From: Portunus trituberculatus | Taxonomy: Eukaryota > Arthropoda > Malacostraca > Decapoda > Portunidae | Reading direction: 5' to 3' | DNA: 64,000 bases | NCBI RefSeq assembly: GCF_017591435.1 | Contig: NC_059278.1 | Coordinates: 4,340,644-4,404,643 of the forward strand | Shown: one piece after another, positions 31,457-45,732 of the stretch | Layout: every line of letters begins with the position of its first letter | How positions within the stretch are numbered: the stretch's first letter is position 1 | Notes under the pieces: generated by a model | Seen by the model: only the letters and a program-made list of their open reading frames with translations | Database searches by the model: none | What the model was told of the DNA's origin: nothing | Position numbers and translations under genes: made by a program

Positions 31457-31674
31457 GGAAGGGAGAGGAATGATAATCTGAGACACAAGAGGAGCTAGAG
31501 AAAGTGAATGTCATTATATCGGATCTGATGCTGCTCAGGAATATAATGTTCGAGGTATACATATTTCCTTTCTCTTTTCCTTTTTCTTTGTAAATCTTCA
31601 TTCTTAAAAGCTTGAAATGCGTTTATCTTCACCCTCATCTAATCCATTATTACTCTATGTTTGTCTGTGCCTGT

Positions 31675-31951
<277 letters not shown>

Positions 31952-32162
31952 GGGAAAAAACACGGACACTTTGTTCAGAGTGTAACGCGGCCAAAACGAA
32001 TGGGTGTTTGGAGAGACGAGAGGCGATGATGTAAAACACATAAATCTAGATGCATGAATGTTGCAGGAAACACAAGCGGTGTTCTGCATGGTGCTGGTAG
32101 GAAAGACATACAGGGGAAATGGTGTCTGTATCGAGTAGCACCAGTAACTGCATTTTTACTAC

Positions 32163-32280
32163 AATTTTTGGGTATGATTAGACGATGTTACTTGGGCACA
32201 GGAAAGGTCTATGGAGGTCAAAAGATTAATGCTTCGAGTCTTTACTGTTTTAATCTCCATGTAAGTTTCTGAAGCTGTAT
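32163..32280 (-). mobile_element. TTAA MITE, internal fragment F
   Basis: Only the central 118 bp is recognisable (TATGATTAGACGATG, GGTCTATGGAGGTCAAAAG, GTTTCTGAAGCTGTAT). Both termini are missing. It lies between an AG tract and a short T run, and is either a decayed or an internally recombined copy. Confidence 0.65.
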
Positions 32281-32402
32281 TCAAAGGAGAGACAAAGTAT
32301 AAGATTCTTTTTTTTTTTCCAAGTTAAAGTAGATTTGTTGAAGTTTAAGGGACATACGGTGTTTTTAAGTAAGTTTTTAGTGCTGTTGCTGTTATTATTG
32401 TT

Positions 32403-32416
32403 GTTACTGCTACTGT

Positions 32417-32505
<89 letters not shown>

Positions 32506-32595
32506 TTTCTACTACTAACTGATATTCAAGAAAGATATACAGAATAAGACTTAGAGATACCAAAGCACTTATTGTTTCTGCTGCTGCTGCTGCTG

Positions 32596-32669
<74 letters not shown>

Positions 32670-32720
32670 TGACATTTAAGAAAGATACATAGACTTCGGG
32701 ATACCAAAATACTTGAGTGA
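32403..32720. repeat. (ACT)n tract plus about 55-bp flank, duplicated
   Basis: Two (ACT)n tracts (about 32418-32503 and 32595-32665, the second preceded by five CTG triplets) are each followed by a related unique flank. These read CTGATATTCAAGAAAGATA…GAGATACCAAAGCACTT (32518-32572) and CTGACATTTAAGAAAGATAC…GGGATACCAAAATACTT (32669-32715). Period about 150 bp. Confidence 0.72.
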
Positions 32721-32923
32721 CTGTGGCAAAACATTCAAGTCATTCCTTCTTTCGTCTTTTTGTGTCGCTGTCTTTACATGTCTCCTCTCCCTTCGTCGCT
32801 TCCTCCTCTCCTTCACCTCTGTCGTTCCCTTCCTGTCCTTTATCTGGGCGTCGACCTTTTTCACTACTGTCTTTCCCCGACTTTCATTACGTACCTTGTG
32901 ATTTCTCTATTTTCGGTCCTCGC

Positions 32924-32929
<6 letters not shown>

Positions 32930-33014
<85 letters not shown>

Positions 33015-33159
33015 ACTTATTGAGATTGATAAATAAATAGATATAGACAAGTTAAGAGTTTATTTCCACACTAAGGCAGCCGTGCAATACAGGAAGAGTT
33101 GACGCTAACATTCTCTTCCAGGAACAGTCAGTCAACAAATCGGTAGGATGAGTGGACCG

Positions 33160-33248
<89 letters not shown>
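32930..33248. repeat. (GA)n(CA)n at 32930-33012 and (CA)n at 33163-33248
   Basis: GA passes to CA at 32974. A second CA tract on the same strand lies 150 bp on. Confidence 0.96.
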
Positions 33249-35507
<2,259 letters not shown>

Positions 35508-35736
35508 TAGATTTTGCATATAGTCTCTTCTTATCTCTTATCGTTTATCTCATTAGGCGTTACGAGAAGCAATCTTTTTGAAAAATATTCCCTCCGGCAT
35601 TAATATTTCTTTCCCTTTTCTCCTATCATTGCTCCTTATCTTTGTTGTCTTTCTCCTCTTCCTTATCCACTTTTTTGAATTTTTCTCTCTCCTTCTTTGT
35701 TGTTGTAGTTGTTGTTATTGTTGCTGTTGTTGTTGT

Positions 35737-35904
35737 TAAGAACATAAAAACATAAGGCAAGCCCCAAGAGCCCGCCGGACCTACACGCGGCAGTCCTCGT
35801 AAGAATATATCTAGTAACTATATCCATCTATCAGTCCCGTCCATGTATTCGTTTAATCTTGTTTTAGGCTCCCTATTGACTTGTTACTATTAACACACAC
35901 CCGT
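35737..35904 (-). mobile_element. CR1-like LINE 3' end (last codons of ORF2 plus 3' terminus)
   Basis: On the minus strand a short coding remnant reads NSNKSIGSLKQD and, after a one-base shift, EYMDGTDRWI followed by a stop. This resembles the usual C-terminus of crustacean CR1-like ORF2 proteins (…SLxxFKxxLDxYMDGxDRW…). About 60 bases of 3' UTR follow. The element finishes in near-perfect octamers TTATGTTT/TTATGTTC instead of poly-A, a known hallmark of CR1-type elements. The 5' side is cut off a few bases from the (GA)n at 35907. The family comparison is from memory. Confidence 0.6.

Positions 35905-35906
<2 letters not shown>

Positions 35907-35949
<43 letters not shown>
35907..35949. repeat. 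(GA)n at the truncated edge of the CR1-like fragment
   Basis: 21 units. Confidence 0.95.
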
Positions 35950-35950
<1 letters not shown>

Positions 35951-36317
35951 AGGGAATTATGATGTAAATGAAAACGTCATCCTGCGCCTTAATTGACGTG
36001 TTAATTAATTGTCAGATTAATGGAACTTCAAAAATCAGGATGTGTTTAAAAATTCATCCTTTTTACTTCGGACTGAAAAATTGACTGTATGTGAGGTGAT
36101 TTCTTTGTATGTCTTATTTTTATTTTTTTTTTTTTCTAGGTAATCTTCAGTACCGTTGTTTTCCTCCACGCTGTTCGCCTGCTTCTACTCTTCGTCCATT
36201 ATTACTGCTTCTCCTGTGCCTCCTTTTCTTAATGTTCTTTTTTTTACCTTAATTGATTCATGAGTAGAAATAATTATATGAAGAAAAGTATATTGCTGCT
36301 GCTGATATTGCTTATTC

Positions 36318-36345
36318 TACAACAACAACAACAACAACAACAACA

Positions 36346-36411
<66 letters not shown>
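36318..36411. repeat. (CAA)n then (CTA)n
   Basis: Nine CAA triplets pass into about 22 CTA triplets, preceded by CTGCTGCTG. Confidence 0.95.
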
Positions 36412-36497
36412 GCAGCCTTTCACTCTGACTTGTTTAGTTACAATACAGAGTTTGCGTATTCATTGTTTTCCATCATTGTTTAAAATATTGCCTACAC

Positions 36498-36499
<2 letters not shown>

Positions 36500-36556
<57 letters not shown>

Positions 36557-36589
36557 AGTGAGGGTGAGATATTCATGCATCTCCTTTCA

Positions 36590-36640
<51 letters not shown>
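36500..36640. repeat. (GA)n…(TC)n inverted pair
   Basis: (GA)n 36500-36553 and (TC)n 36594-36640 with a 40-bp spacer whose own ends pair (GAAAG…GAGAT against ATCTCCTTTC). Confidence 0.95.
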
Positions 36641-36644
<4 letters not shown>

Positions 36645-36716
36645 TGCACTCGAGCACGCACTATAATTGGAAACATTAATTAGAGAGAAACCAGATATCT
36701 TGTGATCCTTTTTAGT

Positions 36717-36749
36717 GTTTTGAGCCTATAGTGCCTGTAGGCTTGTTTA

Positions 36750-36751
<2 letters not shown>
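36717..36751 (-). mobile_element. 3' fragment of the second SINE family
   Basis: About 33 bases (GCCTATAGTGCCTGTAGGCT and the bases after it) match the 3' terminal part of the SINEs at 19894 and 43926. The match stops where the full copies read TTGAAGAGTA, and here a (GA)n tract of about 76 bp begins at that very point. Either the rest of the element was lost or the GAAGAG within it seeded the microsatellite. Confidence 0.5.

Positions 36752-36827
<76 letters not shown>
36752..36827. repeat. (GA)n abutting a SINE fragment
   Basis: 38 units, beginning at the SINE break. Confidence 0.96.
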
Positions 36828-36829
<2 letters not shown>

Positions 36830-37189
36830 AACATACATAATATCCAGAAATGCCTGCAGGATGTGTGAATAGGGAAGCCGCACCATATTTTTGATAAGCT
36901 GAGAAGTTTACAGAGTGGAGAGAATAGTAAGGCCTCGAGGCGCAGCGGGGAGACAAGAGGACGGTGGAAAAACTTTGGACAGGACGTATGACGGCAAAAT
37001 ACGACAACATTAACCGAAACCTCTCGTCCTAAGAGGAAGTCTCGGAACAAACAGGGCTGAAAAGAATAATAATAATGGTGAACATACACTGAGAGACAAA
37101 AAGAAAATATATATGTGAAGGATTTCGAGGCTAGTTCTTGTTGTGTTTGCTTTTAATTAGTTTTTTTTTTGTTCAGTGTTAAGATGGAT

Positions 37190-37403
37190 TTAACCCTTTG
37201 AGTACTACGACGTGTTTTCATGTTTATTTTGCTTAGTATTTGGTGATTTTATATAACTTCAGAAACTTATGTGCGGGATTAAAATAGTGAAGACTGTGGC
37301 CATTAATCTTCTGACCTCCATAGACCCTTCCTAATTTAAATGAAATGGTCTAATCGTACGCAAATTTCAAGGTAAAAATGTATCCTAATATTGAAAGGGT
37401 TAA
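37190..37403 (+). mobile_element. TTAA-flanked MITE, copy A
   Basis: A 214-bp element beginning TTAACCCTTTGAGTACT and ending TTGAAAGGGTTAA. The first 10 bases (TTAACCCTTT) are a perfect terminal inverted repeat, with weaker pairing to about 30 bp (GACGTGTTTTC against GGTAAAAATG read inversely). TTAA on both sides plus CCC at the tip is typical of piggyBac-type transposons, and the short length with no ORF marks a non-autonomous MITE. The core includes GTGGCCATTAATCTTCTGAC and CTGACCTCCATAGACC, shared by the other copies in the window. This is the best preserved copy. Confidence 0.8.
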
Positions 37404-37849
37404 ACGCTTATTCTATCTTTATATTTCTTTAAATGGGTGAAGATATTACTGGAAAACTACTAAGGCAGCTGATAATGAAGAGTGTAATAGAAAAAAAAAG
37501 AGGAAACTGAATAGGTAAAGCAAACATGTATACTCTTGTTGATCCATAAAATAAATGTTTCAAAGTAGTTAGCACACGTATTGCTGCATCACCACCCCAG
37601 CCAGCCAGCCATGTCACAATTTGGGAGAAGAAAAAAAAATATATCAGACAGACGACAGAGAGAAAAATAAGGGTAGAAAATAGCGCTCGACTTTTCATCA
37701 CCGGCAAAAGGGAAGGAAAAAATATGAAAAAGGACCTCGCATTTATTTTTTCGCACACAACGACGGCGGCAAACACTCCAGGTGACGATAGGCTTTAATT
37801 ACCTCTCACCTGTGATTACGTCCCCTCTCCTCACCTGACGGAGGCTGAA

Positions 37850-38420
37850 GAGGCGGAGAAGAAAGGAGACGAGGACGAGAAGAAAGGCAGGGAGAAGATG
37901 AGGCAATGTTAAGAGGAGAATGAGTTGGAGGTGAGAAAGGAAAGAGGGACGCGAATGAAAGAAGAAAAAAAAAAGGGAAATTGAATGGATGAAGAAATGG
38001 AGGAAGAAAACAAGAGATGGAACGTAAATAATAGATGAAGTGGATGGAGACGGAGGAGTAGGAGGGCAAAGATCAGGAAAGAGCAGGAGAATGAGGAGAA
38101 GGAAGAATCATGATATAAAGGAAGAGAAAAGAAAAGATAAATGGAAGGAAGGAGGATGGGAAGAAAGAAGAAGTATGGGAATAAGAGATAAAATAATGCA
38201 AGTGATTGAACAAGAATGATAATGAAGATAAAGTGATGAAAAAAAATAGTTGTAAGATATTAAAGATGAGAAAAATGAAAAAGGAAGATAGTAGCCAAAG
38301 AAGAAAAAATAAAAGGTGAAGAGATATAGGAGAAAGAAATAAGGAAGATGTAATAATGGAATATGAGAAATGGGAAGGAAATAAGGGTAATAAGGGAAGA
38401 TTTATGAGAAGTATAATGAA
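37850..38420. repeat. Polypurine-rich block (GAAGGA-type)
   Basis: About 570 bp of A/G-rich plus strand with ATG-spaced degenerate repeats. No clean unit. Confidence 0.6.
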
Positions 38421-38565
38421 GGTAGATGAGAAGAGAAGCAGGCGAAAATGAGGTAAATATGTAATATGTATACGTAGGGTGGAAGGAAAGATGAAGAACG
38501 CTGAAGCGAAAATGAAGCTTGATAACGAAAATGTTTACCATCAACAAGACTTTCCTTAGTGCTGC

Positions 38566-38570
<5 letters not shown>

Positions 38571-38637
<67 letters not shown>
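38571..38637. repeat. (CA)n 5' of the LINE
   Basis: 33 units, running into the truncated RT frame. Confidence 0.97.
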
Positions 38638-38638
<1 letters not shown>

Positions 38639-39351
38639 GTCAACAACACCAACCCAGACTTCTCAGCACTGCAGTCCACTCTAAACCAACTACAGACGTG
38701 GACGGAGGACAACAAAATGACCATCAACCACACCAAGACCGTGGTGATGCACATTTGTACCTCCACAGCAGCAGTTCCCCCTCCCCAGCTTTCTGTGGGC
38801 CCTCACTCCCTCCAGGTGGTCCGCAGCACCAAGCTTCTAGGTGTCTTGGTGGATGATCAGTTAACATGGAAGCAGCATGTTTCCAACATCATCAGGTCAG
38901 CCTCATATAAAATCTATTTACTGCGCCGACTCAGGTCCCTGGGAGCACCGGCAGATGAGCTGAGGGGAGTGTACCTCATCTTTATACTCCCTAAGCTCAT
39001 GTACGCCGCCCCAGCGTGGTCCTCCTCCTGAACCTCACACAACGACAACAGCTGGAGAGGGTTCAGAGGAGGGCGTTCAGGGTCATCCTTGGGCCTGCCT
39101 ACAGGTCCTACGAGGACGCCCTGACCTGCCTGAGTCTGCCGAGGCTGGCCACAAGACACCAGGAAGCCTTGGAAAAATTTGGGGAAGGACTGCTGCGTCA
39201 TCCACGTCTCCGCCACCTGCTACCACCCGACGTGCCTCCCCCTGCTCGCGCCACCCGACACCATAATCGCGTGGCGCCTTTGAGAGCACCGCGCACGGAT
39301 CGGTACCGGCTCAGCGCGGTGCCCACTATTGTGCGAGCTTTAAATAAATAA
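38638..39351 (+). pseudogene. C-terminal part of LINE reverse transcriptase, frameshifted
   Basis: The first part (38638-39031) holds the post-catalytic RT blocks: MTINHTKTVVM (palm block after YxDD) and STKLLGVLVDDQLTW (the LGV…D block), then YLLRRLRSLGAP and LPKLMYAAPAW. The frame breaks at a TCCTCCTCCTGAAC stretch near 39025, where one missing C gives a TGA. The downstream frame then continues without a gap into LNLTQRQQLERVQRRAFRV and the C-terminal tail ending in RALNK. A single base restores the frame, so the copy is either young or has a sequencing error in a TCC run. The break is described only. Confidence 0.8.
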
Positions 39352-39476
39352 GTGAATTTCCAGGTTAAGTTTATCCATAGTTAGGTTAAGCATTTTTAGT
39401 TCATTGTGGTATTGTCCCCCCCTGTACATTTTCAGTGTATTTTTTACATTGCCTAATTAATAAACCGTTTATTATT

Positions 39477-39479
<3 letters not shown>
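38638..39479 (+). mobile_element. 5'-truncated non-LTR retrotransposon (LINE), inside an AC microsatellite
   Basis: The element starts abruptly after (AC)n, in the middle of a reverse transcriptase reading frame. It runs through the end of the ORF (stop at 39349-39351) and has a 3' UTR of about 128 bp with AATAAA-like signals (39346 and 39460 regions). It then passes into another (AC)n at 39480. The sequence style (…LERVQRRAFRVILG…, SYEDAL, LATRH) is that of the RT thumb and C-terminus of Jockey/CR1-type LINEs. I cannot assign the clade. Everything N-terminal, including the endonuclease and the catalytic YxDD motif, is missing, so it cannot move itself. Confidence 0.82.

Positions 39480-39535
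<56 letters not shown>
39480..39535. repeat. (AC)n 3' of the LINE
   Basis: 28 units directly after TTTATTATTTA, same strand as the 5' tract. Confidence 0.97.
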
Positions 39536-39536
<1 letters not shown>

Positions 39537-39849
39537 CGTAAATTATACCAACCAAATAAGTTTATCACCAATAAAACATGATTTCTTTCCCAATATATTA
39601 TAAAAAAAGGAACATTAATGGAAGATAGAGACGAATTTCCATATTGAAAAGCCATTCCCGGAGATGTGCAGGAGAACTCGCCGGAAAATCGCATCAGACA
39701 AGCCGACTAATTTCCTCACCGAACGTGGCCAAGCTTTGCCAGACAACAACACCGTACTGGGCAACACGCTGCTGAGGCTGTCCCCGCACTGACCTGCCCG
39801 AGATGAAGGAATTAGTTTTTGTACTTCATTCAGGTGTACGAGTCAAGCA

Positions 39850-40195
39850 CCTCCACCATCACCATCTTTTTTACCACCACTGTTACTGCTACCACTACCA
39901 CCACCACGCTCACTACCTTTTTTATCGCTATTATTACTGCTACCACTTCCACCACCACCATCATTACCTATTTTATCGCTACTGTTACTGCTATCACTAC
40001 CACCACCACCATCACCATCTTTTATTACCACTACTACTATCACCACTTCTACCACCACTATTACTATTAACACTACCACCACAACTATCACCACCACTTC
40101 TACCACCACTATTACTATTACCACTACCACCACAACAATCACCACCACTTCTATCACCACTATTACTGTTACCACGTCTACCACCACTACAATTT
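39850..40195. repeat. ACC/ACT/ATT triplet mosaic
   Basis: A degenerate triplet array, TACTGCTACCACTACCACCA-like. Two nearly identical units share ACCACAACTATCACCACTTC (about 40078) and ACCACAACAATCACCACTTC (about 40129). Confidence 0.75.
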
Positions 40196-40458
40196 CATAA
40201 GTGCGCTATCACTGCTGAAATAACACTACCACAACTAATTAAGATTACATCGGGGCGTGACAAGCTAAACACGTTTATTTTTGGACTCCTAGAGCAGAAA
40301 ATTAGACTTGCAAATTTTGTCTCCCGTTCCAAACCGAATTTATTATCCCGGGAAATAATTACTGAGCACGAGACTAACGCCACGCCGCCGCCACGCCAAC
40401 CCGAGCTAATTTATTACCTATAGAATTGCAGTAAGCACAGGTTCCGCGCGCCCGGAAA

Positions 40459-40489
40459 AACACACACACACACACACACACACACGGAT

Positions 40490-40524
<35 letters not shown>
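40459..40524. repeat. (AC)n then (GA)n
   Basis: 14 AC units, linker GGATAGAC, 15 GA units. Confidence 0.94.
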
Positions 40525-40528
<4 letters not shown>

Positions 40529-40697
40529 AAGAACCCAGAAGGACCAATAAGACTGCAGTATAAGGCCGCTAAGAAGATAATCTCAAGCCACCCCTCAGCC
40601 CCTCAATGTCAGCCAGCACTAGTCCAAACCAAGAAGACAGCCAGTACAGAAGACCTATAGACCAGGAACCGATACGTGACACTTGGTTCACGCGAGA

Positions 40698-40919
40698 ATG
40701 TACAGGCGACTCCCTGCTTGATGAGGTTTGAATGTGAGGTGGATTGTGTGCTCATTTGGTTATTTCCGTCTTGTTATTCATCAGCGTCTCTGGAATTAAA
40801 AGTTTAAAAGCATGTACAGACAACTGCCTGCTTGATGGAGTGTGAATGTGAGGTGGCTTGTGAGTGTGTTCATTTCATTATTCCCGTCTTGTTAGCGTCT
40901 CTGGAAATAAAAGTTCAAA
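40698..40919. repeat. Two-copy tandem duplication, period about 114 bp
   Basis: ATGTACAGGCGACTCCCTGC (40698) recurs as ATGTACAGACAACTGCCTGC (40812). Both are followed by TTGATG, TGAATGTGAGGTGG, CCGTCTTGTTA and AGCGTCTCTGGAA(T/A)T/AAAAGTT. Both units end in AAAAGTT(T/C)AAAG. No coding frame is preserved. Confidence 0.78.
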
Positions 40920-41637
40920 GCATCGTATCTCGTATGAACGGCTTTATATTTCTTTTATCAAATACAGAAATTCGTTTTTTTTTTTTTTTTTTTGCAAGAA
41001 CTTCCGTCTATAGGTTTAAGAACAGCTGTCCGATAAGAAGAGTAAAAAATGTGAAATTCAAGATAAAGGTAAAGGATAGAGGATGATAAATGTGAAAAAT
41101 GCTGAGTGACACGGAAGAGAGGAAAAGAGAATAAGAGCAAAAAGGGAGGCGAGATCAAGGGAGAAGGAAGAAAACGAGGGCAAGGTGATAGAGATGATGA
41201 GAAATGGAGCAGGAGAGAAGAGGGAAGGAAAGGGAAGCAGAAAAACAAGACAGGGAGGGAGAGAGAGGTAGAGAGAGAGATCCTGCACAAGAGCATCACG
41301 TGTCATCAGCATAAAGAAGGAGTTTCCAAGACTGCACCAAACGCTCAGGTAAACGTTCATGATAAGAAAAGATAAAATGTTGAGCAACTATTCCCTTCCC
41401 TCCTTCAGATCTCGTCCACTCGTTCCCTCTTGAAAATATCACATCCAGATCTCCCTCTAGATTAACTGGTCTCCTTTTTCTTCGCCCTTTTTTACTCCCA
41501 TCCGTCTTTTTCTGTTTCTGTTTGGCCCACTCACTGTCAGTCCGTATCTCTTTGTTTGTCTCTGCCTTTCCTTTTGCATGTTTCTATGTATGGCAGGATG
41601 TATCTGTTTGCCTGTGTTGTTGTGTGTGTATTTGTTT

Positions 41638-41832
<195 letters not shown>

Positions 41833-41996
41833 ATCTGTCAAAGAGCATAAGGGTTTTTTTCCTCTTCTTGTCCTCCCTCAGCTGACGTGGCCAGAAACAT
41901 TCCACCTTACGTTTCTCAGTTCACGAGAGGAAAGAGCAAGAGTCTTATTAATCTCATAGCAGAATTTACTGTTAGACGGAGAATTATGGTATGTGA

Positions 41997-42308
<312 letters not shown>

Positions 42309-42311
<3 letters not shown>

Positions 42312-43925
42312 GAACTATTTTTATTATCATATCTATAACATTTTTAGTTGTCAGTTAACTGGGTGAAATTTGCATATGATTACGTGATTATAAGTCTGAA
42401 TCTACTGGAGGTACAAACATATTTTTTTTTCACCCATCTAAGTCTCTTTTATTTACATATTGACGTGCGTCGCGAAGGTAATATAACATTTTGTGTTGCG
42501 AAGGCGAATGGTGTCAAGGAATATTTTGTTTTACCTCTCCTGTATTGACATGTTAATATATCCACGGCCTGTAACTCACATGTTGGAATTTTCCGCTGTA
42601 ATGAACATACTCGAGCTAACATATGACTCGTCCCTCATATGTTTATCTCATACCATAACTCATTTTCTAGACGCGACATGGTAATATCTCGTGATAAATG
42701 TTGTCCCTTATATCGCCCAGTTCGTAATGCATCGTACCCTTAAACACCTCATCTCCACGAGTGTTGTCTGGCTGTACTGAATGTCACTGGGAATTTTCAA
42801 GAATATTTTCAAAATTTTATCAACAGTTGAACAATTAATGTGCACAACTATTATAGAAAACCCATGAGAGCTTGACCAATTTTCCTTGCGGTTTTTTTTT
42901 TCATTTATACCATTTGAAAACGAATGAAGGAACAAAACGTTTAGGAATACTAGCCATATTCCAGTGGTACAATATATGTTATCTTTGCTAAGGTACCGTA
43001 GTTTGCTGGTAATCTACTTCTAATATCGCATGGCTTACCTGTGGATTTACCTGTGGATATCTTATATTGCTCTCACGACCACAGGCCCCGGATGTAAGAA
43101 TATAAACCATGCACAATACCATGATCACAGAAAGCCAACCTTTGTTATTGCCCGTTTTATTTATACCTTCTATTGCGTAAAACGTGAATAAACATAATCA
43201 TTGTGCGAGCATCTTCACCACCACATGCCTTGAGAGTGAGAGCAGTGATATGTACGTACTCACAGTAATACACATGCAAGTCTGCGTGGGAGTGCGTGGG
43301 AAGCTAGTAGATTGGTAAATGGTTGGAGGGAGAGGAGAAAGAAAGAGAGAAACGTAAAAAGGATTAGTAAATGGAATAAGAAATGAAGAGAAGAGTAATA
43401 TGATAATGGAAACATGAGGGATGCGAGGCAAAAGATGAGGAAAATGGAGGAAGAAATAAACCAGAAAAAAATAATTTAGTTCATGTTACTTACTGCATGA
43501 GTTTCAACGCGTCATTTATTATGGAGACGAAGCACAGTTCCAGCCATCACTTGCTGCCTTACTCTCGTCATTACAAGAAGTGAGCGAGACCGGTTATGAG
43601 AAGCCCCTGGTGTCTAATCACGTGTAATTCTGTGGCGCGGGGATGAAGGTGGACGCATCGGTCTGCCCTCAGCGGCCTTCCAGGAACTGCGTGGGATGTA
43701 ATGGAGCTTTCCGGCACGCAACAGTATTACTAGTCTGATACGTACACCCACTTTTACCTTTAGCATCTCGTCCAACTCTATAGAAATGAGTTCTATTTAC
43801 AGTTCTCAGAATCTATCTCGACGGAAGGTTATAGATACCACCTGCAGGTTAGTCGGTTCGCTCCCTGTGTGGTGCTGACGCTTATCAATACTTATAGGTA
43901 GTTTGTTCTGTATTGATGTGGATGT
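42309..43925. other. Unique AT-rich DNA, nothing seen
   Basis: No exon, repeat or RNA gene recognised up to the SINE tail. Confidence 0.5.
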
Positions 43926-44243
43926 CTTTTTTTTTTTGTTATAGCCAATATTGCCTGTAAGTATGCTTGAAGAGTATGGGAAGCGCTGTCCAGCTTCCAC
44001 CCATTAGTGGCGCAGGCAATTTTATTTATATTGGTACCCATTTTAGGGCCCATATCACCACTAAAGCGCATCTTTAGTGTAAGGCAGTTACACCTCCACC
44101 TAGAACCTGGGTATCATGGTGACATGTAGGTAACTTTAAACCACTCGACAAATGACAAAGTTTCAAGGCGGTACGTGGTTTGATTCGAACCTACTCATGG
44201 ATGTCTGCCAGATCCCACGCTCACCACCTTATCCACTACGCAG
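43926..44243 (-). mobile_element. tRNA-derived SINE, second family, copy 2
   Basis: This copy is full length, aligned to 19894-20210, with the same Arg-like A box and the intact B box GGTTCGAATC. The two bodies share long blocks such as ACCCATTAGTGGCGCAGGCA (plus-strand reading). The 3' end is a clean oligo-A tail (an 11-base T run on the plus strand at about 43928-43938) not next to a microsatellite, which shows that the ancestral tail is plain poly-A. It has an extra short stretch (AAGGCAGTTACA in plus reading) absent from the other copy. Confidence 0.75.
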
Positions 44244-44479
44244 CTTTTTGCCTCTCAGCTGGCGCGGTTTGGGGGATGCCGGCAGTCACCAGGCCTTAGA
44301 TGTCTGTACTATGGTAGTGTTTAAATATCTACTTATAGAGAGTATAAGGGTATAAGAGAGTGTGAGAAGTTTGGCTGTGCTATGAAGGAAAGGCTTCATT
44401 TGTGTTCATATATAAGTACAGTATGTAAGTTTTGTGTTAAAAATATATTTGTTATTTACGTTAATATATGTATTGTTTC

Positions 44480-45170
44480 CTACCATACAAGTAATATTAT
44501 GTGCAAATACCAGGGTTGATAGTGTTGCCAAGGTAAGGTCAAGGGAGAGAGATTATTTATTTTTTCTATGTACTGGCGCCTTAAATTATAGACCTTTAAA
44601 ACCTTCTGGGACCAGTGTACTGTCCACTCTCTTGGAAGGCGAACCGAGACGTGACAATAGTTAACAAAATCCTTTTCATCTTTCCCTTCTTCTGAATTCT
44701 GGCATTTAATTAAAATATCTCCCAAGACTTCTTCATCTATTCCCCTCCACTTGGCCCAGAATGGCACCTTTCTCAAACGGCGCCACTCCTGTCTCTTGAA
44801 ATTCTAAAACTTTTCTCTTAAACTCTTATCTAAACACTTCACTCTGAATGATTCTGTCAACTCTGCCTTTCATTGCTAAGACGAGTTATTATAAAAGACA
44901 GGATGAACCCTTTTGATATTTTACTTATCCTCTCTACAGTGACACCTGCGCTGATTTATACATATAAGCCTTTCACAACATCTGGTATGAATATTTTGTT
45001 CAAAGAATGTCCCTCCACGGATTCCTTTCCTCAAGTTTTATTTTCATCTCTAATTTCTTTTTCAGAAGGTGCATCATCGTCTGTCTACTCTAAAGTGGCT
45101 CCTGGGCCTCGACTAGAATGGTGTCCCAGGGAATGCGTGGTTGTCAGATCATGAGAATAACCTTGAGCTA
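44480..45170 (-). pseudogene. Degenerate coding-like patch, unrecognised protein
   Basis: On the minus strand about 200 codons look protein-like across three pieces. The first has in-frame stops (…DDDAPSEKEIRDENKT…IFIPDVVKGLYV…ISKGFILSFIITRLSNER). After a one-base shift comes ELTESFRVKCLDKSLREKF, a stop, then an open run, EWRRLRKVPFWAKWRGIDEE and on through WTVHWSQKVLKVYNLRRQ. Composition is mixed and not repeat-driven, unlike nearly all open frames here. I do not recognise the family. It could be an old retropseudogene or coincidence. The plus-strand frame at 44434-44664 with a signal-peptide-like start overlaps it and I treat it as a shadow. Confidence 0.3.
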
Positions 45171-45284
45171 TCCTTGTAATAAATGTGTTGATCAACAGAA
45201 AACAAGTATTATTCACATCAAATCAATTACGTTATCAATAAACTACAATATGTTTTATATCCAGGAGCCATTTTAGAGCAGACT
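45083..45284. repeat. Inverted-repeat element (possible MITE), about 200 bp
   Basis: An arm at 45083-45105 (GTCTACTCTAAAGTGGCTCC and on) recurs as its reverse complement at 45261-45284 (GTCTGCTCTAAAATGGCTCC on the minus strand), with about two mismatches in 23 bases. The 155 bp between the arms have no coding content I recognise. The ends point outward as terminal inverted repeats should, and TA lies just outside the right end. One copy only, so transposition is inference. Confidence 0.4.
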
Positions 45285-45614
45285 GACTATAGTGGGGAAA
45301 AGCAAGGCGGCACCTCTGACGCATTTCAAATAGGTAGAGTCTAATGTGTCTCAGTCTATCCTACATATAATTCATATTAAGCTGGCATGTAATGTTTTCA
45401 GCCTTTGTTTGCCACAATAAGCTCCTATGTTTATTCAGGTGACGTAATCATCATATTTTTCCGTAGTTTCCATAGATATGCATACGAGACATATTTTTCT
45501 ACATCTTTGAAAATAAACTTCACTTTTGCCATCATTCCCATTCTGTCCATCTCAGGGAAGCAAGACCTACACACTGACCTGCACTTTCAATTTCATTATT
45601 ATATTATTTTCACT

Positions 45615-45732
<118 letters not shown>

